DNA from: Asterias rubens
Lineage: Eukaryota > Echinodermata > Asteroidea > Forcipulatida > Asteriidae
Assembly (NCBI RefSeq): GCF_902459465.1
Contig: NC_047066.1
Coordinates: 14,945,047-15,009,046 of the forward strand
DNA: 64,000 nt
Direction: 5' to 3'
Part shown: one piece after another, positions 27,901 to 35,372 of the stretch
How the letters are laid out: each line of letters opens with the position of its first letter
Numbering within the stretch: the first letter of the stretch is position 1
The notes under the pieces: generated by a model
Told to the model about the DNA's origin: nothing
Database searches by the model: none
Seen by the model: the letters and a program-made list of their open reading frames with translations, nothing else
Program-made: the position numbers and the translations under genes

Positions 27901-28834
27901 CCCTCATTTTTAAAAGAAAATTGGTATTGGATAAACTTATTATAATCATACAATTACAATAAACGCGCGAAAAAGTGGTGGCAGGATACAAAAGTTTTTC
28001 AAAATGTGATTATTTGAATCCCGATTAATTACCATCCCTCCCCCCAACCATCCCATAAAAAAACACCATGAGCATTTACCACATTTTATATGCATATGTT
28101 AGCCGCGATCGGTCGATCTGCACGATCAACTGATCGCGCTGCGCTATTGAAAGATCTATTGGTCGCGCAGCAATCGGTCGAGCACGCAATAATCGGTCAA
28201 TCGTGCAACATCCGTAACAAACATGCGCGATCAATCGATCGTGCGGGAATGGATGGCGCGATCGGCCGATTGTGCGGGAATGGCTCGGCTTGATCAGCGG
28301 ATTGTGCAGGAATGGTTTTGCACGATCGGCTGATTATGCAGGAATTGTTAGGCGCGATCGGCCGATTGTGCAGGAATGGTCTACCTGCACGATAGGTCGA
28401 TAGCGCAAAGCCATTCCAGCAATCGGTCGATCGCGCAAACCCCTTACTGCACGATCGGTCGATCGCGCAAAACTTTTCCTGCACGATCGGTCGATGGCGC
28501 AAACCCATTCCCGCACGATCAGTAGATCCCGCAAAGCCTTTCCTGCACGGTCGGCTGATCGCGCAAAAAGTACTCGTAGTACGCGATCGATCGATCGCAT
28601 AAATTAAAGATGTTCATTTATCATGCGCGATCGACCGATTGCTGCGCGACCAATAGATCTTTCAATAGCGCAGCATGATCGCAGATTGACCGATCGCGCC
28701 AACACATACAATAATACAAATATTATTACAATTTTATTCAATTTTGGGGATCGTTTCTGACCTTTTTTACTTGGCTCGGACGGATTCTTGGCTGCAGCCG
28801 AAGCAGAACGATTTGTGATAACACTCTTGTCCAT
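7425..28834 (-). CDS. RNF10: RING finger protein 10 (E3 ubiquitin ligase), complete 21-exon gene
   Basis: Exons in transcript order: 28834-28762, 24757-24585, 22538-22339, 21656-21566, 20702-20645, 20035-19909, 19086-18953, 18369-18305, 17873-17820, 17207-17163, 16557-16497, 15945-15869, 15511-15094, 14246-14113, 13144-13027, 12501-12400, 11440-11255, 10265-10150, 8989-8869, 8228-8100, 7525-7425. All introns are GT/AG, every phase matches, and the sum is 2583 nt (860 aa plus TAA); human RNF10 is about 811 aa. Residues 189-230 form a C3HC4 RING (C189, C192, C204, H206, C209, C212, C227, C230). Other family landmarks are [14 protein letters not shown] before the [18 protein letters not shown] after it, [17 protein letters not shown] mid-protein, [26 protein letters not shown] and the C-terminal [16 protein letters not shown]10 is an intracellular RING ligase; in mammals it is reported to act in stalled-ribosome ubiquitination and in Schwann and neuronal signalling. 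The start is taken at MDKSVITN; in-frame ATGs farther upstream (to 28903) are possible. Confidence 0.95.
8540..8815 (-). mobile_element. SINE family B (tRNA-Leu/Ser-like head), intron of RNF10
   Basis: About 270 bp shared with 21235-21530: GGGGCTGAAACAGGGTTACC, CTGTAAGGATGTAGGCA, ATCCACTAGGAGCCTGGCTG, GTGCCTTGCTCAA. Read on the minus strand, the end near 8800 gives a tRNA-like head (TGGC..AGCGATC..GTTCACC...GTGTTGTCAGCAGCAGAATT then GGGTTTGAATCCC), so it is a tRNA-derived SINE on the minus strand. Confidence 0.8.
10326..10572 (+). mobile_element. MITE family 1, 5' part only
   Basis: Begins GGCAGTGGACACTATTGGTAA and follows the 4276 copy through CGAAATCAAGCATCTCAAAG, then breaks off near 10570. 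The right terminal repeat is missing. It lies about 60 bp outside RNF10 exon 18. Confidence 0.85.
10847..11190. mobile_element. Two adjoining MITE family 2 copies
   Basis: The first runs from GGGACCCATTTATTGAGCTGC to GCAACTCTATAAAATTGGGCC (10847-11042). The second, shorter one runs from GGGCCCAGAGCTTAATTCCAT to GCTTTATGAAATTGGGCCC (about 11037-11190). They share the GGGCCC junction, suggesting one inserted into the terminus of the other. Confidence 0.7.
11480..11790 (-). mobile_element. SINE-like element, minus strand
   Basis: Contains GCACCTTGCTCAAGGAAACAAGTGCCACGGCTGGGATTCGAACCC-type SINE body, with a B-box-like GGTTCGAATCCC on the minus strand near 11725 and a tRNA-like GCTTAGCGGTTTAGAGTACC end. 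TATAGCGCATTTGACAATAACCG near 11495 is the other end. It sits in the intron upstream of RNF10 exon 17. Confidence 0.7.
11850..12312 (+). mobile_element. LINE 3' end (CR1/Jockey-like)
   Basis: A C-terminal LINE peptide is visible at about 11865-11950 ([20 protein letters not shown] then [12 protein letters not shown], stop). A T-rich 3' UTR follows, with a 16-bp tandem GTTTGAGGTGTTA near 12028-12062, ending AATAAATGTTGATTGATTG. The rest of the element is missing, as in 5'-truncated LINE copies. Confidence 0.75.
12616..12795. mobile_element. Foldback MITE family 3 (AAGGCC..GTCCCACTGCAGC)
   Basis: Termini AAGGCCCGGTCCCACTGCAG and CTGCAGTGGGACCAGGCCTT are inverted repeats, followed inside by CGATAACAA/TTGTTATCG-like and GAGAACGCATTC/GAATGCGTTCTC arms. 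The whole 180 bp can fold back. A sister copy is at 13308-13471, on the other side of RNF10 exon 15. Confidence 0.9.
12797..12985 (-). mobile_element. tRNA-derived SINE family A, minus strand
   Basis: On the minus strand it reads TAGAGCAGCTATCTT... no wait-free tRNA-like head (CTAGCTCTCTGGTCTAGTGG), then CAATGCAAAGGTAATGGGTT and CACCCAAGTGATGTGCCTGT. It ends against the MITE at 12795. Confidence 0.7.
13308..13471. mobile_element. Foldback MITE family 3, second copy
   Basis: Starts AAAGGCCGAATCACACTGCA and ends CAGTGTGACCGTGCCTTAA. The interior CGATAACAAAAACGATAACAA and GAGAACACATTCTATTGGTT match the 12616 copy in the same orientation. It lies about 165 bp from RNF10 exon 15. Confidence 0.85.
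13730..14090 (-). mobile_element. MITE family 1, full copy, inverted
   Basis: Starts AAAGACATTGGACACTTTTGG and ends GTAATTACCAACAGTGTCCA then CTGCCTTTAA: the reverse orientation of the 4276 copy with both terminal repeats. It ends only about 23 bp from the 3' edge of RNF10 exon 14 (14113). Confidence 0.9.
14345..14442 (-). mobile_element. tRNA-derived SINE family C head
   Basis: On the minus strand: AGATAGTTCAGTTGGTAGAG (A-box region) and, about 35 nt on, TTGGTTCAAATCCCA (B-box region). The spacing is tRNA-like. A related forward copy lies at 14795-14960. Confidence 0.7.
14795..14960 (+). mobile_element. tRNA-derived SINE family C
   Basis: TAGCTTAGTTAGAGGGCCGG (A box) and CATTGGTTCAAATCCCATTG (B box) are followed by a body CAGTTTCCCTTGTGGTTTGAT that also appears at 16292. 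It is probably a SINE rather than a tRNA gene because the arms do not pair well by eye. Confidence 0.65.
15094..15511 (-). CDS. RNF10: RNF10 exon 13, large acidic linker exon
   Basis: At 418 nt this is the largest exon and encodes a low-complexity acidic linker ([36 protein letters not shown]). It ends in the conserved YYFYQ, which joins [10 protein letters not shown] in exon 14. [12 protein letters not shown] comes from a short internal duplication of GTGGTCGAGGGC-type units. The length of this linker explains much of the size difference from vertebrate RNF10. Confidence 0.9.
15520..15600 (-). mobile_element. tRNA-like SINE A fragment
   Basis: Minus strand: TCTGTGGTCTAATGGTATAG, then TGCTCTAGCAATGCAAAGGT and CATGGGTTCAAATCC. 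This is only the tRNA-like head of family A. Confidence 0.65.
15967..16000. repeat. (CAAT)n microsatellite
   Basis: About eight CAAT units in the intron next to RNF10 exon 12. It may mark a LINE tail on the minus strand, since the element at 12.3 kb ends in TTGATTGATTG. Confidence 0.85.
16733..17125 (+). mobile_element. LINE 3' end
   Basis: The peptide [20 protein letters not shown] then KRLLQAIL (about 16768-16848) is the standard C-terminal motif of CR1/Jockey-type LINE ORF2. It is followed by a T-rich 3' region and AATAAAACC. It lies in an intron of RNF10, antisense to the gene. Confidence 0.75.
17940..18165 (+). mobile_element. tRNA-derived SINE family A, long copy
   Basis: Contains TGCCTCTAGCTACTGGGCAA, TCTAGAATTGCAAAGGTCGT, GGGTTTGAATCTGAAACGAG, TAATATGCCTGGTGG, TTTTTTTTCACAGAACTCGG and GACAGTACTGAGTATACAGT. 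The best complete example of the family together with 63600-63830. Confidence 0.8.
18775..18905. repeat. Dispersed palindromic repeat (CCTAAGTTAGGACGAGT)
   Basis: Multiple inverted TTAGGACGAGT / ACTCGTCCTAA motifs. A diverged copy is at about 26272-26395 (TCGTCCTAACTTGG, ATTAATCCCAAGTTAGGAG). It adjoins the 3' side of RNF10 exon 7. Confidence 0.8.
19560..19850 (+). repeat. Intron-dispersed repeat, copy 1
   Basis: Shares TTGTTCTTCTACATTAATTT, ACAGATCAAAGTGAAGATTT, ATCATTGCTACCACTTAAGT and GGGAATCTCTTTGAGGGGCA with 23755-24150. Short core copies (TTCTACATTAxTTTACAGATC) are at 21918-21975 and 25935-25990, so four copies lie in RNF10 introns, all in the same orientation. Confidence 0.8.
19909..20035 (-). 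CDS. RNF10: RNF10 exon 6, core of the RING domain
   Basis: Carries [17 protein letters not shown] and [17 protein letters not shown], six of the eight zinc ligands. The first two (CPIC) are in exon 5 (20645-20702, peptide [14 protein letters not shown]). All eight are intact, so the ligase domain should fold. The exon enters in phase 1 and leaves in phase 2. Confidence 0.95.
20795..21057. mobile_element. Foldback MITE family 4 (CAGGGCCCATTTTCATGGCTC)
   Basis: Left end CAGGGCCCATTTTCATGGCT and right end AGCCATGAAACTGGGCCCTG are inverted. The arms continue with TTACCGCTGAATTCTGCGCTTACG against CGTAAGCGCCGATTCTGTGC. A second copy is at 31608-31848. Confidence 0.9.
21235..21530 (-). mobile_element. 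SINE family B, second copy
   Basis: Nearly collinear with 8540-8815 (GGGGCTGAAACAGGGTTACC, CATCCACTAGGAGCCTGGCT, AAGTGCCTTGCTCAA). The minus-strand head reads GTGGCCGAGCGATCTAGTTC and GTGTGGGTTCAATACCCAG, a tRNA-Leu/Ser-like A and B box pair. Confidence 0.8.
22699..23680. mobile_element. ~980-bp TIR DNA element in RNF10 intron 2
   Basis: Left terminus AGGTCCACTGATTTTCCG and right terminus CGGAAAATCAGTGGCCCT are inverted with one mismatch in the first bases. The subterminal regions are rich in GGAAAACGG/CCGCGATCGCGG and CTGAAACGGAA motifs. No transposase is readable inside, so the element is non-autonomous. TA may be the target site on both sides. Confidence 0.8.
23755..24150 (+). repeat. Intron-dispersed repeat, copy 2
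   Basis: Collinear with 19560-19850 over TGCGAGTTAAGATATTTCTG, GTGTTCTTCTACATTAGTTT, ACAGATCAAAGTGAAG, GTACAAAGTT and GCCTATAGATGGGAATC. Confidence 0.75.
24825..25835. mobile_element. ~1-kb hAT-like non-autonomous element
   Basis: Termini CAGGGTGCGAAATTAA and TTAATTTCGTACCCTG are inverted, flanked by CTGTAAG on both sides (7-8 bp target duplication, 24818-24824 and 25836-25842). CAGGG ends and an ~8-bp duplication are typical of hAT elements. Subterminal regions carry many GGTTGCC/GGCAACC repeats. I see no transposase. It lies in RNF10 intron 1. Confidence 0.85.
26441..27467. mobile_element. Probable ~1-kb element with GGCC(T)-rich ends
   Basis: Left end CAGGCCTCAAATTTCCC; right end GACAAATTCAAGGCC. 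Both ends carry clusters of GGCCATGGCC, GGTGCCC and GGCCTTGGTGCCC in opposite orientation. Fragments with similar CCTTGG..GGCCCC motifs occur at 24.13, 32.25, 32.9 and 34.69 kb. Inside are TACATGTACATG runs (27030-27085) and a 45-bp duplication (CAGTTAAGTGACAG..ATTGTTTACGTC, 27105-27215). Confidence 0.55.
28101..28706. repeat. GATCGGTCGATCG palindromic array beside RNF10 exon 1
   Basis: Around 15 degenerate units of CGATCGGTCGATCGCGCA fill this block. In the left half units read GCGCGATCGGCCGATTGTGC then AGGAATGG; in the right half they read the reverse complement (CCATTCC, TGCACGATCGGTCGATCGCGC). The outer ends, GCGCTATTGAAAGATCTATTGG with TCGCGCAGCAATCGGTCGA near 28140 and their reverse complement near 28640-28680, are also inverted. 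It is therefore one large palindrome with an internally repeated core. It is far richer in GC and CpG than the flanks and lies about 55 bp inside intron 1. Confidence 0.9.
28762..28834 (-). CDS. RNF10: RNF10 exon 1 (start codon)
   Basis: Encodes [20 protein letters not shown] plus PSKK, and ends in phase 1 with donor AAAG/gtcaga. The next exon supplies AT to make Asp. The same frame is open upstream (MLEEKE and MEWLCVQL), so a longer N-terminus cannot be excluded; MDK plus an RSASA motif is also found near the start of vertebrate RNF10, which favours this ATG. Confidence 0.8.
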
Positions 28835-28904
28835 CTCTTTCTCCTCTAACATCCACACAGGATGCGGTAAACAACGAGTCAACTGCACGCACAGCCACTC
28901 CAAA

Positions 28905-30442
28905 TGGAGATAAAACTTGACGGTTCAATTGATGAGACATGGCGAAGCTAATTCAGCACTCCATGTTGGAATAAAAAATGAAGAAACCAAAAACTTTGGA
29001 TTCCTGCAGATTTTTGGTTTTGGATTGTGAAGGTGAAAATGCGCAAATATGAGCCTTTGATAGGCTCAAAGTGTGCTTGGTAGCACAAGGTATACTCGGT
29101 TTTCCTCGGAATGGCCCCAAACGTGGTCGTTAGACCAAATTTGGCGATATTTGAGCACGATTTCTCACGACGAAACCTTCTCTATGGCGACATGCGCGCC
29201 GAAAACGAGGCTTCATACACCCGACAGGGTCAAAGTTCAATTATTGCAGGTAATCCCTGGTACTCGGTACCTTTATCATTGGTTTCTATCTAGAACCCCT
29301 AAAACCAGCGTAATCAACCAGCGGCGGAAAATTCAAAACAGTTGACTTTTCGTTCTTGTTTTGATCGGTCTGCTTTCGAGAGGGGGGAGAGAGGTTGTTT
29401 GTTTGTGTAAGATATTCATTTAAATGAATTTTAGTCACACTCAAGAGTAATTTCAGTCACAGTGACCCTGAATGTAATGTGTTCTCTGACATTATTTTGT
29501 TGCTCTTTTCTCTGTGTGGAGTTTTGTCAAACTGTCAAAATGAAACTCAGTGAAGTAGTATAACTATTTATAAGTAGGTATGAACACAAATTTAGTTTTT
29601 GGGTTTTATTACTCGAGTCGAGAATAATTAATATTTTAAATATTATACAAATCATCAATTAGTAATAGGCCCTATATTTACTTATTTATTGTATACTATA
29701 TAGTGAACAATTTGATAACTATTACCGGCTAAATTTGACTAAATCTATGCTAAGTATTAATTAAAAAATGACGTACATGTATGTAGGAAAGTGAAGTAGC
29801 CAACAGTAAATAATTATTATATTAATTATTAAAAATATTAATATTTCCAGGATCAAGAGGGAATCTCAACATGCTCAACAACCCCACAGTAACTATATAC
29901 ATGTATATGCATATCATTAAACATCTTGATATGTATGAGTGACACTGTCACTGACAGGTAAAAGTAGAATGGAATTATACTCGGTGTTCAAATCTTCGCT
30001 TACGTCACGATGCTTCACCCATAAAATTTATAAGAATATCAATATTCTTCTTAGTTTAATAATATAATAATATAAAATAGTGTTTATATTGTAAATTTAA
30101 TAAACTAGTTAGTTAACTTTACCATTCCTTTTTCTGATTTTTGGCTCCAAGAAGATTTATATAAAAAAAATTCCAGTACCGTACGTGTATAGCAAGCTAT
30201 GTATAAAAGTTAAAACTAATGATCGAGTAGTTGCAGTAACGTAACCCTCCTTCCGACGGCGGAGGGGAGGAGGGTTACGTTATCGCAACTAACGATCGAG
30301 CACCTTTAATTTTCCTGAAATTCAAGCCCTGAAACTGATTGTTCACCTTTTCAAACCTGCGAGTCTGATTGGTCTGAAGGACAAAATTACAAACAGCGTT
30401 TCATTTATTTTAATAACAGTGACATTTCTTCCACTCTTGCAG
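28905..30442. promoter_or_regulatory. Putative divergent promoter region between RNF10 and the proline-rich gene
   Basis: RNF10 starts at 28834 on the minus strand, and the first coding exon of the next gene is at 30468 on the plus strand. Between them lies no clear repeat except AT-rich sequence at 29.4-30.2 kb and a CCTCCTTCCGACGG motif near 30250 that is also at 27660. A GCAG/gtaatc donor at 29249-29250 could end a 5' noncoding exon of the plus gene. No TATA box is convincing. Transcription start sites are inferred, not seen. Confidence 0.4.
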
Positions 30443-30467
30443 ATCTTTTCAAGGACACCATAATAAG

Positions 30468-33400
30468 ATGGAGATATACAATGAATATGACGCACCAAAG
30501 AAGATGCAGTATGCCTTCTGTCAGCAAATATCCTCAGCAGAATTTGAACAACAAGGGGCAGTGGAAACTGAAAAGGCATTACAGGTCAGAATGCCAGCTT
30601 AAAACAACTCATGGTGTCGTGACAAGACAAGTGACGCCAACAATTTTAAGTCCCTCCTTGAAAATAAAAAAATTGAGTAGGATCGTGCATGCATGAGGGT
30701 CTGCACGTTTATATGTAGCCCAGTGGCGGCGGTTTGTGCAGTATTTACGACAAGACAAGGCATGGCACCACAGGAATTGCTGTGGTGCCCTGTGCAAGGT
30801 TCCTTAGTACAAATTTAGTGGTCCTACTAAAAGCCGACAACGCCGACAGCAAGTGTCGGCTTTTAGGACCCCAAATTTAGACGCGCCCTTACAATGTAGC
30901 TGAGTGAAATTGCGTGTCTCTTCAAGATCAAATTGAGAAGGCCCAAGACGGGCTGTAAAAAAAACCCATTTAATCTTAACTAGTACCTTCAATATAGAAA
31001 GGTTTGCGGTGATAATCTCTAAATAAGTTGGGATGGTTCTAAAAAGAACCGAACCACCCCAACTCATTTAGAGATTAACATTACATGGTGTAACCGCAAA
31101 CCTTTCTATATATCGTATTTCCACCATGCAAAGTTTCAAATCCTATACTAAGTACCTTCAAAATGTCTATCCTTAATCTTCACTCCATGGTGTCCTTTGG
31201 CCTGGTTGGCAGCCCTCCTGAATCCTCCAATATTTTTCCACAGAGTTTGTCCTAACAAAATGTGAGTGAACCCTGAAACTGTGGTGGGCTCATGAAAACT
31301 CTTCAACATGTACATTGTATTTCTAGCCTACTGACTACAATGTGTGAAGGGTTGTGGAACAAACCTTGAGTTTAATTTTACAAACTGACAGTTGAAGGGT
31401 TCCAACTTTATTCTCAAATTTGTTTTGCTCTTGAAGGAGTTGATGAGCTATTTAGAGAAAAATCCAGCTGTCTACAAGAAGGTTTTAGTGAGAAAGAAGC
31501 AAGAGGAGGCAGAGAATGCTGGCATCTTCTCCTACATGAAGGTAAGCGCAGGGATGAGAAATTTAAGAGTTATCTGAATTCAGACCTTTTGAGTCAGCTT
31601 GATGAAGCCTGGGCCTAATATAAGGCTCTGTTTACCGTAAGCAAAGAATCGGCACTTGCGGCAGCAGGGAATTCTGCGCTTATGTCAAGCGTGTTTCCGA
31701 GGGAATTTTAGCTTGTGCACACTCAATGTTACTAGGCATTCTACGCTTACACAGCTAGCGCAGAAATTCAGCGCTTGCACAGTAAGCAGAGACTGGTGAT
31801 TGAAGCCCAGAATTCGGCGGTAAGCAGAGCAATGAAATATGGCCTAGGTCTTTGATCTACTTCTCTATGAGCACACTGTTTGTAGAAGCTGTGTGAATTC
31901 TGAACCCCAGGGGTTCCCGAAAGGTGGAAATGTCATAATTTCAACCAGATGCCTCTTAAAATTTGGATCCTAGGAATGGTTTCTTCTTGGTGTTTATCTT
32001 AGTTTAAAGAACCCTACTATGCAGTCTGGAGCATTCCAAGAGAAAAAAATTGAAAAAGGAATTGTCTGTTGCAAACTGCTTACCAATCCAGGCCTACAAT
32101 TTCATCTTTGAGAGGGCAAGGCAATGTTTATTATTTTTTATTTTTTTTATATTGCAGTTCAGCGGCATGCTGCAATGAAATATTTAAATAAATAAACCAT
32201 TTATTAAGGGCACTTCCATTGGAAAATATTTTAAAAGTCTAATGGACACTTTTGAAAGGGCACTAAGGCCAAGACCTGGGGCAGTAGGGGCCATCAAAAA
32301 GACCATTCTATATAAATGTTCACCCTAGTAGCAGAGTCACACAAACATGTAGGACCTATACCTGCATAAACAAAAGAAGTCAAGTAGAAATAAACTTTTT
32401 GTTTTTAACCACAGTGCAAAGTGATGGCAACAATGCGCGGCCCTGACTACCTGGAGGATGAAGTAACCAATGAGGAGACAATGAATAAACTGGGTGCTCT
32501 GGAGCATGAGATGGGCAAGGTGTACGACTATGCACAAGGTAAGGCTACATTTCATTCAATCCCTCGACCCAACTCGGGACTCGAATTTGGGGGGGTTATC
32601 CACAAGACTGGTTAATCCAGTAAAAAAATCTTGAGCTACGAGCACAAGATTTTTTTACGGGACCAACATTTATTTTAAAAGACCAGTTTCAAAATGAGTT
32701 GATGGAGCCTAAACCATGTGTACTAGATTATGCTAATGCAGATCAGCCCGGGTTCTCAATAAAATGTTCCTTTTTTTTCAAGTGGGCTAAATATCATGCC
32801 TGTACAGACTTCTATAAGCTTGCTCTGAACTAATGGACATAGCTTATTGCCAAAGGCCTGAATGGTAAAGGCACCCTATGAGAAAATTGTAAATTTCTAC
32901 TGGAGCATTTCAAGGGCACCAAGGCAATGACCAGGGGTCATGAAGGCAATCGCCTTTGTTGCCTCTGTGAAGTATCAGGCCTGATTCTTTTTATCTTTAC
33001 AATTGATACAGAGGCCAACAAGAGCAAGAAACGGTTTTCCCGTCGGATCGCCGCCAAGAAATCCAAGGCCGCCAAAGGCAACAAAAGCACACCCCCAGCA
33101 AACTTCAAGGTGCCCTCTTCAATCTCGCATTCCACGAAGAAGAAGGCTGTCCCAACACCACCCCCCTACCCGCCACCCACATCAGCCTCGTATTCAATGA
33201 CACCAGAATCAGATGACGATGTGTTTCTGTACCTTCCGATCACCCCTGCCAGGAGACCCCCTCTTCACCCTGATGCCTCGATCAACTGCACCATTCCAGT
33301 CCCCCCACCTCCCCCACCACCGACGCCCAGTTCGACTGAATCCCGGGTACTGAAAGAGAGAACAAATCTCAAACATCAGGTATGAACTAAAATATTCCAA

Positions 33401-35372
33401 ATATCAATTGAAGTTTTCTGCTTTACGAAGTACTCCTTATTTTATATCACTGTTCTTGGGAGAGGGGCAATAGGTTCCACGTCATAACTTGCTATTGATC
33501 AATAGGAACACAGGTTATTTAAACAGGCACTACCGAATCATAAAAAAATACCAAAATGTTTAAAGATCTTACGTAATTTCTCAAATTGCTGTGTCATGCT
33601 CCCTTTTTCAGGGTACAAATTCTGTTTTCATGGCACATCAACTTTAAGATCCCCATCACAAACGATTCTGATACTTAACATGGTGTCAATTCATAAAAGT
33701 CTTGGTTTTCATCCAGTTTGTAATAATAAAATGTATTTCTCTTCTTCGCCAGAGTTAAAAGAGCCCTCAGTTGTTAACACCAGGTTTGCTGATCCGTTTA
33801 ACTTTGATCATATTTCTTTGTTCTGCAGGGTTGCTTTGACAGTCCCAAGTATGTCTCCACACCTAAGCCTCCCCTCACACCTGGCTTCAAAGCAAGCCTT
33901 GAGAGATATGGGTGAGTATCCAGTCATTCTCATGTATTTACTGGTATATTAGCCCTCATTCAGTTTTCAGTATATAAAGTTTGTAATGGTCCTATTTACC
34001 AGTCCTCATCAGTTTCCCTTGATGTGCTATACTATCACGTATTCATTCCAGGCAATGCGCCCACGTTCACAAGCTCCCAATATGTTTACATGCAATCTGA
34101 CTCCCACCACGGCGGACTGGGCAGACAGGAAGATACATGATGAGATTCCAAAAGCCCCCCTTCTTAGTTTTAAAACCTAGAAACCCTCAGAAACCTGACA
34201 AAAAGGTTTTTTTAAATCTTCTGTTTGCTTACCAAAATAAGGTTACCAGAAGAAGAAAAAAAAAATTCACATCTACATGTATACCATCTGTTTGGTTTCT
34301 GATAATTTGGAAAACAATTTTTAAAGCAATATTTTTTGTTGTAATAACAATGATTAACTCAATGTTTGACTCTTTCTATTATATTAATGTAGGTCCACAT
34401 CGTCCCTTAGTTCCATTGCCAGCGTACATGATGAATTAGTATCATTCAATAAGAGCAAACTCAAATCAGTCTCAAAACCCAGGTAAGTTCAAAATACTGA
34501 GTATAGTGTTCGTAACCGGTAAAACAAAAAAATGCCTCTAGCTACCAGGCAATCTCTGTGGTCTAGTCACTTAAAGGAACCCACGTCCTCTAGAATTGCA
34601 AAGGACGTGGGTTCAAATCCAACCTGAGTAAAAATGCCTGTGATTTTTTTCTCACAGAACTCGCTGGCCATGGCCTCCATTGCTCTTGGCCTTGATGGGC
34701 CCCTTCAAACACTTTGCCATTGACTTAAAAAAATTCAAATGGAAGTGCCCTTTGCAAAATGAAAATGGCCTTGCCCTTCCACATTTTATATCAAATTCCC
34801 AGCCTGAACTCTCTTAAGTACAGAGTATACATTGCTAACACAGTGGTCAAGTGGTTGGTCAGCAGGACCTACAATAACAAGGTTGTGGGTTCGAGTCCCC
34901 CAGCTAACTGCTTATTTCACTAGAATAAATATTAGTTACTGAATCACAATTTTTACAATTTGATAAGGTCTATAATCATAGATGTCAAACCAATGTTTGT
35001 ATGAGAGAGATTGGGTGTTGCCAGCTTGGCGTTTATATCCCCCTGTGAGTTTGCAGAAAATCCCTTGATGGGAAGATCATCTAAACAAACAACTGCACAT
35101 CATCAGTGTAAGGTTTTCAAAAAATTTAAATCTCGCCTTTTTTTTTATTCAGCCCTAGGAAGTCCGCAAATGGAACCCCCTTCAAGACGCCTCAGTCAAG
35201 GAAGCGAGTCATCTCAGCCAGCATTGTACGAGGGTCAATAACAGACATCTGCGGCGTATCGACTATCGACGCTTTCAACCAACAGATGCTGGAAAAATTC
35301 CGGAATGCGCGAAGCCCTATTGTGAACAGTCCAGCAAGTGGCATCAATAGCCCATCTGGCTTCACCCCCTGA
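30468..35372 (+). CDS. Basic proline-rich protein with conserved-looking seven-exon gene, not identified
   Basis: Exons: 30468-30584 (upstream acceptor at 30442), 31437-31541, 32415-32538, 33012-33379, 33829-33911, 34393-34482, 35159-35372 (acceptor alternatively at 35152, adding Ser-Pro). GT/AG junctions and phases agree; 1101 nt, 366 aa. Residues ~1-115 are charged and probably helical (ALQELMSYLEKNPAVYKKVL, KLGALEHEMGKVYDYAQ). A Lys/Arg-rich block follows (KSKKRFSRRIAAKKSK), then a proline region (PTPPPYPPP; VPPPPPPPTP), Ser/Pro-rich phosphosite-like motifs and a C-terminal FNQQMLEKFRNARSPIVNSP. The layout (helix, poly-Pro, C-terminal LxxKFxxARSP) is loosely like PRR11, but I cannot assign orthology. 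Probably nuclear or cytoskeletal; that is inference. Confidence 0.8.
30764..30879. repeat. Two short hairpins in intron 1 of the proline-rich gene
   Basis: GGCACCACAG-gaattg-CTGTGGTGCC (30764-30789) is a perfect 10-bp stem. At 30812-30879 TAAAAGCCGACA and TGTCGGCTTTTA pair around a 16-nt loop, with flanking GGTCCT/AGGACC also inverted. They look like small MITE remnants. Confidence 0.75.
30982..31159. mobile_element. Palindromic element with AGTACCTTCAA flanking repeats
   Basis: ATAGAAAGGTTTGCGGTGAT..AATCTCTAAATAAGTTGGG and CCCAACTCATTTAGAGATT..ACCGCAAACCTTTCTAT are inverted around about 31042. The direct repeat AGTACCTTCAA occurs at both edges. The right arm is the 6755-type repeat. Confidence 0.8.
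31608..31848. mobile_element. Foldback MITE family 4, second copy
   Basis: TGGGCCTAATATAAGGCTCT on the left and AGAGCAATGAAATATGGCC on the right are inverted. Inside are GAATTCTGCGCTTA and TACTAGGCATTCTACGCTTA, the latter close to the core of the 20795 copy. Confidence 0.8.
34525..34920 (+). mobile_element. tRNA-derived SINE A, interrupted, plus second tRNA-like head
   Basis: TGCCTCTAGCTACCAGGCAA...TTGCAAAGGACGTGGGTTCAA...AAAATGCCTGTGATTTTTTT then CTCACAGAACTCG at 34535-34662. A GGCCATGGCC/GGCCTTG fragment interrupts the body (34663-34805), and CTCTTAAGTACAGAGTATAC continues it. A further head at 34840-34905 carries GTGGTCAAGTGGTTGG and GTGGGTTCGAGTCCC. Confidence 0.65.

Noticed and set aside
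28197..28600. Arg/Asp-rich minus-strand open frames ([14 protein letters not shown] repeats)
   Set aside because: They are translations of the GATCGGTCGATCG palindromic array in three frames, with no start context or homology.
29073..29249. Open frames ending at a GCAG/gtaatc donor, possible first coding exon of the plus-strand gene
   Set aside because: The phases at 29249 (1 or 0 for the two ATG frames) do not join the required frame at 30443; at most it is a noncoding leader.
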